A stretch of 31,030 bases of DNA from Methanoregulaceae archaeon (GTDB lineage: Archaea > Halobacteriota > Methanomicrobia > Methanomicrobiales > Methanospirillaceae): assembly GCA_013331415.1 (NCBI GenBank), contig DUGL01000202.1:4722-35751 (forward strand), given 5' to 3'. Position 1 is the stretch's first letter; the number at the start of each line of letters is the position of its first letter. This document shows positions 7,347-14,704 of the stretch, in pieces. Both the position numbers and the translations under genes were made by a program. The notes beneath the pieces are model-generated. The model was not told the origin of the DNA, did not search any database, and saw only the letters and a program-made list of their open reading frames with translations.

Positions 7347-8185
7347 TGTGCAACTTCCCTGATAATATCGTCTCTCTTGATTATTCCCCTGAGGCCATCC
7401 TGATCAACAACAACAAGGCTGTTGATACCCTCATCACGCATCCGCGAGACCGCTTCCCTGACAGTCGTGCCGGGAGCGATAGTCACAACCGGGCGTGACA
7501 TCAGATCTTCTGCAACAGCCGCGATCTTGTAGACATACCGGAGCTGCTTCTTCCCTCCCGGCTCTTCCTTCCTGAGCTGGGTGACATCCTTTACCGGGAG
7601 ACGTGCCTTCTCATCGAGATACATGAAGAATGCCAGGTTACTCTCGGTGATGATCCCGGCAAGGGTGCCATCGCTGTTCGCGACGACCACCTTATCGTTT
7701 CGCTCCCGCATCAGGTCGATGACATGGTCAAGCGAGTGGTAGCGGCTGATAGTAATCACGTCCTCCATGATATCCTCCACGTGAGCTGAGAGCGCGCCGA
7801 CCATGGCAGATTTCATCAGGTCCGATTTTGTCAGGATGCCCACCATCCCTGATGCATCAACGACCGGGATGCCTGAGATATCGCGATCGAGCATGAGCGA
7901 TGCGACCGCACTGATACTGGTATCCATGGTGACCGTGACCGGATCCGGCGTCATCAGGACAGATACCGGGATACTGTCGATCGGTCTTCGCCGCCATATC
8001 GGCTCAGTCTGCCGGAGCCGGTACCCGATATCTTTCTTTGTAATGATGCCGGCAAGCCCGGAGTCCTCATCGACAACCGGGAGCCGGGATATCTTATGCT
8101 TCAGCATGAGGTTGCGTGCCCGCGCAACCGTATCCCCGGGACTCACGACAAAAACCGGGGAGTTCATCACATCACCTGCTCTCAT
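7343..8185 (-). CDS. Four-CBS-domain protein
   Basis: A 280-aa protein of four CBS motifs at about 1-57, 73-125, 137-190 and 225-278, with a short charged linker near 200-215. It starts directly with MRAGDVMNSPVFVVSPGDTV, so there is no other N-terminal domain. The nucleotide-contact motifs read GIITKKDI, GILTKSDL, GIITESNL and GIIKRDDI; the third has Asn in place of Asp. GGAAGTGATC upstream of ATG 8185 can act as a ribosome-binding site. Its stop overlaps the next gene's start. A ligand-sensing regulator is likely, target unknown. Confidence 0.85.
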   Translation of the reverse strand: MRAGDVMNSPVFVVSPGDTVARARNLMLKHKISRLPVVDEDSGLAGIITKKDIGYRLRQTEPIWRRRPIDSIPVSVLMTPDPVTVTMDTSISAVASLMLDRDISGIPVVDASGMVGILTKSDLMKSAMVGALSAHVEDIMEDVITISRYHSLDHVIDLMRERNDKVVVANSDGTLAGIITESNLAFFMYLDEKARLPVKDVTQLRKEEPGGKKQLRYVYKIAAVAEDLMSRPVVTIAPGTTVREAVSRMRDEGINSLVVVDQDGLRGIIKRDDIIREVAQ

Positions 8186-8192
8186 TTCATGA

Positions 8193-9134
8193 TCACTTCC
8201 GTGCGAGTGCTTTCACGATATCGAACTCGGTTATGAGACCGACAAGCCGTGTATTCTCAATAACCGGGAGTGCCCCGACATTTTTTTCAAGCATTTCCCG
8301 GGCTGCTTCGTTGATGCTCTTTTCGGGTGACGTGGTGAAGAGTTTTCCTGATACCAGGTTCCGTACAGGAAGACCCATCACTTCTGCGACATCCCCGGTC
8401 ACCAGTTGCTCAAACACCTTCTTTGTACCCAGATATTTCATGATGTCTGTCGTGGTGATGATCCCATACAGGACATCGTTGCTCACGACCGGGAGTCTCC
8501 GGAACCGGTGTGTCGTCATATCCCGGGTGACGGTCCCGATGGGGCAGTCCGGATCAGTGACCCGGAGGGATGTGCTCATGACATCGTTGACCGAGAGGGT
8601 GACCTTCTCTGTGGCAAGGACCTTCATCACATCACGCTCGGTGGCAATGCCAACGAGTACACCTTCACCGTCAACAATCGGCATCCCTCCGACTCTACGA
8701 TTGACGATAATATCGATGGCGTCATTGATCGTGGCAGAATCCGGGAGGGTGGTCATCTGCTGGGTCATGATGGCACGGACATTCTCATTGATAGCAGACA
8801 GGAGATTTCCCCCATGCTTGACCTGCACCAGGTTAAACTTGTCGCCCCCGCCCATGAAATTGATGATATCTCCGGACGTGATGATACCACGAAGCTTCCT
8901 GCTCCCGGCATCTACGACCGGAAGCCTCCTGAATCCGCATTCAGTCATGGTTTCTACTGCGGCAATGATCGGTATCGTTGGCGGGACTGAAACCACTTCC
9001 CGCGTCGCGATTGCCATGATCTCCCCTTCGCGGGACACGATGTGGGACTTGAATTCTACCGGTCCACGATCGAGCTTTCCTGGCATCTTCAGGAGTTTGT
9101 CGCTCTGTTTGTAATTACGGTCATTCGAATGCAT
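8193..9134 (-). CDS. Four-CBS-domain protein with N-terminal extension
   Basis: A 313-aa protein with about 37 residues of polar N-terminal extension (including GPVEFKSHIVSREGE) ahead of four CBS motifs at about 38-98, 116-172, 182-236 and 250-310. All four nucleotide-contact motifs keep the acidic residue (GIITSGDI, GIATERDV, GIITTTDI, GLITEFDI), so of the five this looks the most capable of ligand binding. The start at 9134 has GAGGGATG at good spacing. A later ATG (17th codon) is possible but less well supported. It lies 7 nt upstream of the next CBS gene. Confidence 0.85.
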   Translation of the reverse strand: MHSNDRNYKQSDKLLKMPGKLDRGPVEFKSHIVSREGEIMAIATREVVSVPPTIPIIAAVETMTECGFRRLPVVDAGSRKLRGIITSGDIINFMGGGDKFNLVQVKHGGNLLSAINENVRAIMTQQMTTLPDSATINDAIDIIVNRRVGGMPIVDGEGVLVGIATERDVMKVLATEKVTLSVNDVMSTSLRVTDPDCPIGTVTRDMTTHRFRRLPVVSNDVLYGIITTTDIMKYLGTKKVFEQLVTGDVAEVMGLPVRNLVSGKLFTTSPEKSINEAAREMLEKNVGALPVIENTRLVGLITEFDIVKALARK

Positions 9135-9223
9135 ATCATCCCTCGTTGTATGGTTATTTGTTCAGAGGAGTGCCCGGGCACAGTTCTTTCCAGGGGTGCC
9201 ATATCATCCTTTTGTCCTGGATC

Positions 9224-9967
9224 TCATGAAAGACGGGTCAGGACATCGTGCCGGTCGATGATGCCGACGACCAGTCCTTCCTCAACTACCGGCAGACGGC
9301 TTATGTCGTGCCTGACCATCAGGCTGGCAGCCGCGGCAACAGGCTCATCCGGTCCGATGGTATAGACCGGTGCCTTCATGAGGCTTTCCACCGCTATGGT
9401 GCATTCAGCTCCCGTGCGCCAGCGCCCGTCCTTGAGGAGGTCGCGGCGGGATATCATCCCGATAACGGTCTTTTTCTTCACAACCGGGAATGCCGTATAC
9501 CCGCTGTCTACTATCAGCGTATGGATCCGCTGCACAGTATCTGATGGAGTGCAGGTAACGACATCCTGTGTCATGCAATCGCTGACGAGACCCTGCAGCC
9601 GCTGCATCGTGATGACAACCGGAAAGAGTTCTGATAGGGGTACACCTCCCAGCAGGAGACCCTGGTCATCCACGACCGGTACACTGTCGGTCCTGTTCTC
9701 CCGGATGACGACCAGGACATCCCTGACCGGGTCGCCGGGATGAACCGGGGTGATATTTTTCCGGAACCCATCGATCGTCACATTTGATTTGGTGGCCGTT
9801 ACACGGAGAACATCGGTAATATCGATATACCCGAGGAGTTTTCTCTTCCCGTCATGCACAAACGCCTCACGGCATACATTGTCGCGGAGTGTCTGGCGTG
9901 CCTTGGTTATGTGATCATCGGAACGGAGCAGGGGGAAATCTACCAGGAAATCCATTGCCCGTTTCAT
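9224..9967 (-). CDS. Four-CBS-domain protein
   Basis: A 247-aa protein with four CBS motifs at about 8-60, 66-118, 128-182 and 190-245. The first two are degenerate (LGYIDITDVLRV, LLGGVPLSELFPV), while the last two are canonical (IGMISRRDLL, VGIIDRHDVL). The ATG at 9967 overlaps the stop of the upstream CBS/zinc-ribbon gene as ATGA, so the two are probably translationally coupled. An 89-nt gap follows before the next CBS gene, the largest gap inside the cluster. Confidence 0.84.
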   Translation of the reverse strand: MKRAMDFLVDFPLLRSDDHITKARQTLRDNVCREAFVHDGKRKLLGYIDITDVLRVTATKSNVTIDGFRKNITPVHPGDPVRDVLVVIRENRTDSVPVVDDQGLLLGGVPLSELFPVVITMQRLQGLVSDCMTQDVVTCTPSDTVQRIHTLIVDSGYTAFPVVKKKTVIGMISRRDLLKDGRWRTGAECTIAVESLMKAPVYTIGPDEPVAAAASLMVRHDISRLPVVEEGLVVGIIDRHDVLTRLS

Positions 9968-10530
9968 TGAAGGAGTTCCTCCTCCCGGCAGGTCGGACAG
10001 ATCATCACGTTGTCGAGCCGGCGGAGATCATCAGACATCTGCCCGCACCGGTTGCAGAGCCCGACATCAACCTCCTCAAGCCGGTTGATCTCGATGAGAT
10101 CGTTCATAAGCTCGTTGATCTCAGTCGATACGGTAAGGATGTCACGGACGGTCACGATCCCGATGACCTTATTCTCTTCATCGACGACCGGCAGCCTGCG
10201 CACGCGGTTGCGTATCATCATGTGCGCAGCATCGCGCACGGTCTTATCGGATCGTACCGTGATAAGCGGAGTACTCATGACCTCTTTTACCAGAACTTCC
10301 CCAGGTTTTCGGTCCTTGGCTACCACCTTGCAGTTGATGTCTTCTTCGGTAACAATACCGATGGGGAGGTTGTTCTGGAGCACGATGCAGCTCCCCACCT
10401 CATCACGGCACATGGCCATTGCTGCCCGTGCCACCGAGGCGTCAGACTGTATGGTGGTGGGGTTTCCCTTCATCACCTCTTTCAGCTGCACTCGGGTTTC
10501 AAACCGGATCGAGTCTGAGGTTTTTTTCAA
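9964..10530 (-). CDS. CBS-domain pair with C-terminal zinc ribbon
   Basis: A 188-aa protein with one CBS pair at about 16-72 and 88-140 (GIVTEEDI and GIVTVRDI motifs). A linker helix and a C-terminal zinc ribbon follow, formed by C159, C162, C178 and C181 (CNRCGQM and CPTCREEE). It is the first gene of the CBS cluster. The likely start is TTG at 10530: GGGGGTG lies 5 nt upstream, and an upstream in-frame stop rules out a longer form. The zinc ribbon suggests a nucleic-acid or protein contact, so this member could be the effector arm. That role is inference. Confidence 0.85.
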   Translation of the reverse strand: MKKTSDSIRFETRVQLKEVMKGNPTTIQSDASVARAAMAMCRDEVGSCIVLQNNLPIGIVTEEDINCKVVAKDRKPGEVLVKEVMSTPLITVRSDKTVRDAAHMMIRNRVRRLPVVDEENKVIGIVTVRDILTVSTEINELMNDLIEINRLEEVDVGLCNRCGQMSDDLRRLDNVMICPTCREEELLQ

Positions 10531-10612
10531 TCAAGCACCCCCGTAATGCGTCCCGGAGATACCGGGACATGCACTATCCATTACTGCGAGCCATCAATAT
10601 TAACTAATCGAT

Positions 10613-10623
10613 GTATATAAAAA
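10613..10623 (-). promoter_or_regulatory. TATA box of the CBS gene cluster
   Basis: The minus strand reads TTTTTATATAC, an excellent archaeal box A. Initiation about 25 nt downstream would fall near 10589, giving a leader of roughly 60 nt before the TTG start at 10530. The same element read on the plus strand (TATATAAAAA) might also drive the GTPase operon. A second plus-strand candidate, GAGTATAAC, lies at 10713-10721, about 30 nt before the GTPase ATG. Confidence 0.65.
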
Positions 10624-10749
10624 CTCCCTGACCTGTACAGCAGCCCGGGAGACATAAAAACCATAATAACAGCTCCGTTCTAAAGGGTACATGAAAATAT
10701 CCGGATCGGCGGGAGTATAACCCGGTCACCAGCCGTTCCGAGGTGATGT

Positions 10750-11391
10750 ATGAGTATTTTTGTCCAGGCCAGAAACCGTGTATCAAAATTCCTGATGGCG
10801 TTTTTCAGGAAGCGGCGTTCCCGCATCGGGATATACGGACCACCCAATGCCGGGAAGACCACCCTGGCCAACCGGATTGCCCGTGACTGGACCGGTGAAC
10901 TGGTCGGGCCGGTCAGTGAGATCCCGCATGAAACCCGCAGGGCAACCAGAAAACAGGACATCACCATCACCGGAAACAACGGGAGCAGCATAACCATCGA
11001 CATCGTTGACACTCCGGGTGTAACCACGAAGATCGATTACAAGGAATTCCTGGAATACGGTGTTGGCAAGGATGAAGCAGTCACGCGGGCCCGCGAAGCC
11101 ACCGAGGGAGTCGCCGAAGCGATGCACTGGCTCCGTGAAGATATCGACGGGGTTATTTATATGCTCGATTGCACGGAAGATCCTTTCATGCAGGTGAACA
11201 TCATGATGGTCGGGATCATCGAGAGCAGGAAATTACCGGTCATTATTGCTGCAAACAAGATCGATCTCCCTGATGCGAGTCCCCAGCGGATACGGAGCGC
11301 TTTTCCCCAGCACCCCGTGATCCCCATCTCCAGCACCGAGGGGAGCAATATCGAGGAACTGTATGAGAAGATGGTGTACCATTTCGGGTGA
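10750..11391 (+). CDS. Era/Obg-like small GTPase (archaeal family)
   Basis: A 213-aa GTP-binding protein. The G1 P-loop is GPPNAGKT (30-37), G3 is DTPG (87-90), G4 is ANKID (168-172), and G5-like ISSTEG is at 193-198. A threonine-rich switch I region (HETRRATRKQD) lies between G1 and G3. The basic N-terminus with a short hydrophobic patch (RVSKFLMAFFRKRR) could touch a membrane or RNA, and there is no KH domain as in true Era. The ATG has GAGGTGAT just upstream. It heads a three-gene run with the next two genes, an association that points to one complex. The role is unknown; ribosome assembly or membrane remodelling are the usual guesses. Confidence 0.85.
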   Translation: MSIFVQARNRVSKFLMAFFRKRRSRIGIYGPPNAGKTTLANRIARDWTGELVGPVSEIPHETRRATRKQDITITGNNGSSITIDIVDTPGVTTKIDYKEFLEYGVGKDEAVTRAREATEGVAEAMHWLREDIDGVIYMLDCTEDPFMQVNIMMVGIIESRKLPVIIAANKIDLPDASPQRIRSAFPQHPVIPISSTEGSNIEELYEKMVYHFG

Positions 11392-11397
11392 GGATCC

Positions 11398-11763
11398 ATG
11401 CAACAGGGTGTACAGATAGACCTTATTTCCGGCGAGCGGCTCTCAAAACTGACCTCAATGGAGAAGATTCACATGATTCTCGATAATGTCAGGCAGGGAA
11501 CAATAGTTATCCTTGAGAGAGGGCTTGACCCTGAGGAGCAGAGTAAACTCATCGAGATGACCATGCACGAGATCCTCCCCGATGGTTTCAACGGTATTGA
11601 GATCGAGAGCTACCCGTCTCATGAAGTGGCGCCGGGATTCCTGCAGCGTCTTCTTGGTAAATCTACCCCGGAGTCGCGGTTGACGGTCATCGGCCCTGCA
11701 AACCAGCTCCGGATGATCAGGAAAGACAAGGACCTGATCAGCGCCTGGGTCTCCTCCCGGTGA
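11398..11763 (+). CDS. Archaeal conserved protein of the DUF2073 type
   Basis: A 121-aa soluble protein with no transmembrane segment. It reads QIDLISGERLSKLTSMEKIH near the start and TVIGPANQLRMIRKDKDLIS near the end. I recognise it as the DUF2073 family (I recall the name OapB/ArvB from databases, not verified), which is typically encoded beside an Obg/Era-like GTPase and a zinc-ribbon protein. It starts 6 nt after the GTPase stop, with GTGAGG as ribosome-binding site. The biochemical role is not known to me. A structural partner or regulator of the GTPase is the reasonable inference. Confidence 0.75.
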   Translation: MQQGVQIDLISGERLSKLTSMEKIHMILDNVRQGTIVILERGLDPEEQSKLIEMTMHEILPDGFNGIEIESYPSHEVAPGFLQRLLGKSTPESRLTVIGPANQLRMIRKDKDLISAWVSSR

Positions 11764-11767
11764 AGGT

Positions 11768-12160
11768 ATGGTGCACACCTGCGCAAAATGCGGAAAAGTA
11801 TATCCTGATTCATCTGACGATATCCTCGCCGGCTGCGCTGTATGTGGCGGGAAAAAGTTTTATTTTGAGCGCCCGGGGGCCCGTACACCAGATACCCGCA
11901 TGAACACGAAACCGGACCCGGTTCACGGACCGACCCCCGGCGCATCGGATCAACCTGAATCTCCCGAAGAACCTGGTGAAGAGGACCGGTTCTCGCGGGT
12001 GGAAAGTATCCGGATAATCGGCCCGGGAACCTATGAACTCAATATCGAGAAGATGGCACAGTCGGATGACCGTGTTGTCGGGCTGGGCCGTGAAGGAAGC
12101 TATGCGGTCGATCTCCTCTCCATGGCCGGGACAAAGAAGAAAAAGAAGGCAGAACGATAA
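11768..12160 (+). CDS. Zinc-ribbon protein of the DUF2072 type
   Basis: A 130-aa protein. An N-terminal zinc ribbon is formed by CAKCGKVY and CAVCGGKKF (C5, C8, C23, C26). It is followed by a proline- and acid-rich disordered linker (about 36-75), a conserved C-terminal strand-rich part (SIRIIGPGTYELNIEKMA) and a lysine tail (GTKKKKKAER). It matches the archaeal Zn-ribbon family DUF2072 (OapC/ArvC in some databases, from memory). It starts 4 nt after the preceding gene, so the GTPase, DUF2073 and this protein are very probably co-translated. Function unknown. Confidence 0.75.
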   Translation: MVHTCAKCGKVYPDSSDDILAGCAVCGGKKFYFERPGARTPDTRMNTKPDPVHGPTPGASDQPESPEEPGEEDRFSRVESIRIIGPGTYELNIEKMAQSDDRVVGLGREGSYAVDLLSMAGTKKKKKAER

Positions 12161-12550
12161 CTGCTGCATCCGTTCATTTTCCCTTTGTATTTCCTGAGTT
12201 CACCATCCGCAAACCCGGACCCCGTGGGCGCCTGAGCTATCTATAACTCAGGAGACACCCTGATTTCCGCCTGCTCCCCCCGCACCAGGTTCTCCATGGA
12301 TTGGCATCGCAGATTCCAGGGGAAAATACTGCTCAGTATCCCGTGTGCAGCATTCATGATTCAGACGACCATGATCCTGGTACTCCGTGAAGGATCGTAA
12401 CCCGGGAGAGCACCAGCGGGACCCTGCCTGGGGGGATGCGAGAGAAAAACCACATGATTTTCTTCGAGAAACACGCATACGAGATGAAAATGCCGGATGC
12501 ATTTCCAGAGAAAAAGATTTCTTCGGGACCGGGCCCGGATCATGTCCTGT
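12161..12550. other. Non-coding stretch between convergent gene groups
   Basis: About 390 nt between the zinc-ribbon gene (plus) and aIF1 (minus), both transcribed into this region. No open frame here has a believable protein. A T-rich stretch just after the zinc-ribbon gene (12174-12193) could end plus-strand transcription. A short inverted repeat, CCTGAG/CTCAGG (12231-12236 and 12247-12252), flanks a 10-nt AT-rich loop. Nothing else recognisable was seen. Confidence 0.5.
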
Positions 12551-12856
12551 TCAGCTGATATTTTCCACGCTGTATCCCTTCTTTGCGAGGAGATCCTTGA
12601 CCCGTTCCTTGTGGTTTCCCTGGAGCTCGATCGAGCTCTCCTTCACGGTTCCACCACAGGCAAGTTTTCCCTTGAGATATTTCGAAAGGTCCTCGAGGTC
12701 GATATCGGTAGGGTCAAGACCCTCGATCACGGTGACCTCTTTTCCATATCTCCGCCTGTTAACCTTCACGTTGATCCTTTGCTGCTCTTTTGCTACCTCC
12801 TCACAGATACATAGTTCCTTCGGTAGTCCACACGTCGGACAAATCCCACCGTTCAT
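12551..12856 (-). CDS. Translation initiation factor aIF1 (SUI1 family)
   Basis: A 101-aa archaeal aIF1/SUI1 factor that promotes accurate start-codon selection on the 30S subunit. A short N-terminal zinc-knuckle-like segment (C6, C9, C16, C18 in GGICPTCGLPKELCIC) precedes the SUI1 fold. That fold includes KEVTVIEGLDP, LKGKLACGGTVKESSIELQG and VKDLLAKKGYSVEN. A TTG two codons upstream keeps the frame open, but the ATG at 12856 is preferred: a strong TATA box is centred 28 nt upstream, so the transcript is likely leaderless from this ATG. Confidence 0.92.
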   Translation of the reverse strand: MNGGICPTCGLPKELCICEEVAKEQQRINVKVNRRRYGKEVTVIEGLDPTDIDLEDLSKYLKGKLACGGTVKESSIELQGNHKERVKDLLAKKGYSVENIS

Positions 12857-12879
12857 TACCAAGTACGTTCAGGCTCTCG

Positions 12880-12889
12880 TTATATATTT
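12880..12889 (-). promoter_or_regulatory. TATA box of the aIF1 gene
   Basis: The minus strand reads AAATATATAA, a near-consensus archaeal TATA box. Its centre is about 28 nt upstream of the aIF1 ATG, placing the transcription start at or very near the start codon. Confidence 0.6.
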
Positions 12890-12989
12890 GTTGGCATTAC
12901 CAGGGACCGGCCCTGCAGCTCTTCTGCAAAGAGCGGGAGTGGCTGCACCCTGCGAATGAGATGGGCACACGTGGGGAAAGCTCCGCTGA

Positions 12990-14645
12990 TCATTCCTTCG
13001 CAGGAACATCTACCCTGCAGGCTCCGCACCCTCTCATGAGGACCTGGTCTGCCCTGCTGTTGTACCGGTAGACGGTGATCCCTTTACAGCCAAGCTCGCG
13101 GGCAAGGAGAAAGATCCCCGAGATATCTGACGGGGTTGCATCTTCGGGGATATTGACCGTCTTTGATACGGCATTGTCGACATACTGCTGTACGGATGCC
13201 TGCATCCTGACATGAATTTCCGGTTCAATTTCGGGCGCGGTACGGAACAGCTCTTTTACGTGGTCCCCGATCGGCAGATCCTGGACACTGCCGGTCCTTT
13301 TAACCCGCTCCATCAGGGAATTCCCGCCTGGCATCGATCCGATACAGCGGGCAACTGCAGGGTGGACGAACCGGAGCACGGTTCCATTGATGGTCCTGGA
13401 AAACGCAAGTGAGAAGAGCGGCTCGATCCCGCTGCTGGTCCCGGCAATGAGGTGGAGAGAGCCGGTCGGGGCAACGGTTGTCACAGTCGCATTGCGCATC
13501 GCATGCGTGTACCAGCTCTGATCAATCGCAGGAAACGATCCCTTGCGGGTTCCGATCTCCTCTGATGCCGCATGGGCCTCTTCCTGGATATGGCGCATCA
13601 TCCCTTCCGTGCAGGAACGTCCTTCCGGCGAAGCGTATGCTACATCCATACTGATGAGAGCATCAGCAAGGCCCATCACCCCGAGCCCGATCTTGCGGGT
13701 GGCACGTGATCGCTCCTGAATTTCAGGAACAGGGTAAGAATTGGCATCAATTACGGCGTCAAGGAACGCTACCCCGGACCTCACGACCCCTGAGAGGAGC
13801 TCGGTGTCGATTTCACCCTGCCGGACGCACCGGGCAAGGTTGACACTCCCCAGGTTGCAACTCTCGTAGGGCAACAGCGGCTGTTCACCGCAGGGATTGG
13901 TCGACTCGATTGGGCCAAGGCCCGGTACCGGATTTTTTTCATTGATCCGGTCAAGGAAGAGAATCCCGGGATCCCCGCATTCCCAGGCGGCAGTACAGAG
14001 CTCGTCCCAGATCTCCCTGGTTTCGAGGGTCTCCCAAACCTCACCGTTCCGGGGATTGATGAGCTCATACTCCGCGTTGCCGGCAAGCCTCGAAAAGAAC
14101 GTATGATCAAACCCGACAGAGAGGTTGAAATTCCGGAGGCCGCCACCCCTCTTAGCCCGGATAAATTCCCTGATGTCCGGGTGCGAGCAGGCAAGCACCC
14201 CCATGTTTGCACCACGTCGTTTTCCCCCCTGTTTGAGGGCCCGGGTAGCTTCATCAAAGACCTGGATGAACGGGAGCGGGCCGCTCGCAACCCCTGCTGT
14301 CTGTCCGACAACATCTCCTGCAGGCCGTATCCGGGAGAACGAGAATCCGGTACCCCCACCGCTCTTGTGGATGAGGGCCATCTGCCTGAGCGTACGAAAG
14401 ATACCGGTGATCGAATCCTCCACCGGTAATACAAAACAGGCCGAGAGCTGGCCACCCGGGACACCGGCATTCATCAGCGTCGGGGAATTTGGCAGAAAGA
14501 GGAGTTCCTCCATCATCCAGCGGAACCGCTCTCTCTCTTCTGTCCCCCCCACACAGGCTGCACGGGCAAACATCCCGGAAATGCTCTCTCCGGGAAGGAG
14601 ATACCTGCTCTCGAGGAGGATCCTTCCTGCCCGGGATAATGCCAT
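12990..14645 (-). CDS. nrdJ: Ribonucleotide reductase, adenosylcobalamin-dependent (class II)
   Basis: Reduces ribonucleotides to deoxyribonucleotides using a B12-generated thiyl radical. The product is 551 aa from the start chosen here. Counting from this start, the redox pair is C70 (LSACFVLP) and C263 (YESCNLGSVNL). The thiyl-radical site is NPCGEQPL with C252, and the phosphate-binding loop is APTGS near 392. A CGAC motif close to the C-terminus would relay electrons. There is no ATP-cone and only a short tail, so this is a compact class II enzyme. The frame is open 8 codons further up to 14669, but the TATA box at 14672-14679 would put initiation near 14649, so the ATG at 14645 is the likely leaderless start. 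Confidence 0.93.
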   Translation of the reverse strand: MALSRAGRILLESRYLLPGESISGMFARAACVGGTEERERFRWMMEELLFLPNSPTLMNAGVPGGQLSACFVLPVEDSITGIFRTLRQMALIHKSGGGTGFSFSRIRPAGDVVGQTAGVASGPLPFIQVFDEATRALKQGGKRRGANMGVLACSHPDIREFIRAKRGGGLRNFNLSVGFDHTFFSRLAGNAEYELINPRNGEVWETLETREIWDELCTAAWECGDPGILFLDRINEKNPVPGLGPIESTNPCGEQPLLPYESCNLGSVNLARCVRQGEIDTELLSGVVRSGVAFLDAVIDANSYPVPEIQERSRATRKIGLGVMGLADALISMDVAYASPEGRSCTEGMMRHIQEEAHAASEEIGTRKGSFPAIDQSWYTHAMRNATVTTVAPTGSLHLIAGTSSGIEPLFSLAFSRTINGTVLRFVHPAVARCIGSMPGGNSLMERVKRTGSVQDLPIGDHVKELFRTAPEIEPEIHVRMQASVQQYVDNAVSKTVNIPEDATPSDISGIFLLARELGCKGITVYRYNSRADQVLMRGCGACRVDVPAKE

Positions 14646-14671
14646 ATGAAGATGAAAAGGAATCCTCATTT

Positions 14672-14679
14672 ATTTAAAT
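14672..14679. promoter_or_regulatory. Shared palindromic TATA box for nrdJ and cobQ
   Basis: ATTTAAAT is its own reverse complement and is the only good TATA-like element between the divergent genes. It ends 27 nt from the nrdJ ATG (14645) on one side and 26 nt from the cobQ ATG (14705) on the other. Archaeal initiation about 25 nt from the box would start both transcripts at or next to their start codons. Confidence 0.6.
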
Positions 14680-14704
14680 TCCGTGCACAATCTACCTAAC
14701 GATA

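Noticed and set aside
8116..9114. 332-codon plus-strand open frame opposite the CBS genes
   Set aside because: It is the antisense shadow of the 8193-9134 CBS gene, whose protein is convincing. The shadow is Ser/Thr/Arg-rich with no recognisable domain.
6570..10530. The CBS cluster as tandem DNA repeats or a recent duplication
   Set aside because: The proteins share only short motif-level similarity and differ widely elsewhere, so any duplication is old. No long direct DNA repeats were seen by eye.
10750..11391. Naming the GTPase Era
   Set aside because: The C-terminal KH RNA-binding domain that defines Era is missing, and the operon partners are archaeal-specific families.
12231..12252. 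Inverted repeat CCTGAG-10 nt-CTCAGG as an operator or terminator
   Set aside because: Only 6 bp, no adjacent T-run and not near a promoter. It could easily be chance.
12387..12959. 190-codon plus-strand frame covering the gap before and across aIF1
   Set aside because: It overlaps aIF1 and its promoter on the opposite strand, has low-complexity composition and no plausible ribosome-binding site.
13781..14470. 229-codon open frame on the minus strand inside nrdJ
   Set aside because: It lies in another frame of a clearly real gene, is Ser/Arg/Pro-rich like other GC-driven shadow frames here, and matches no family.
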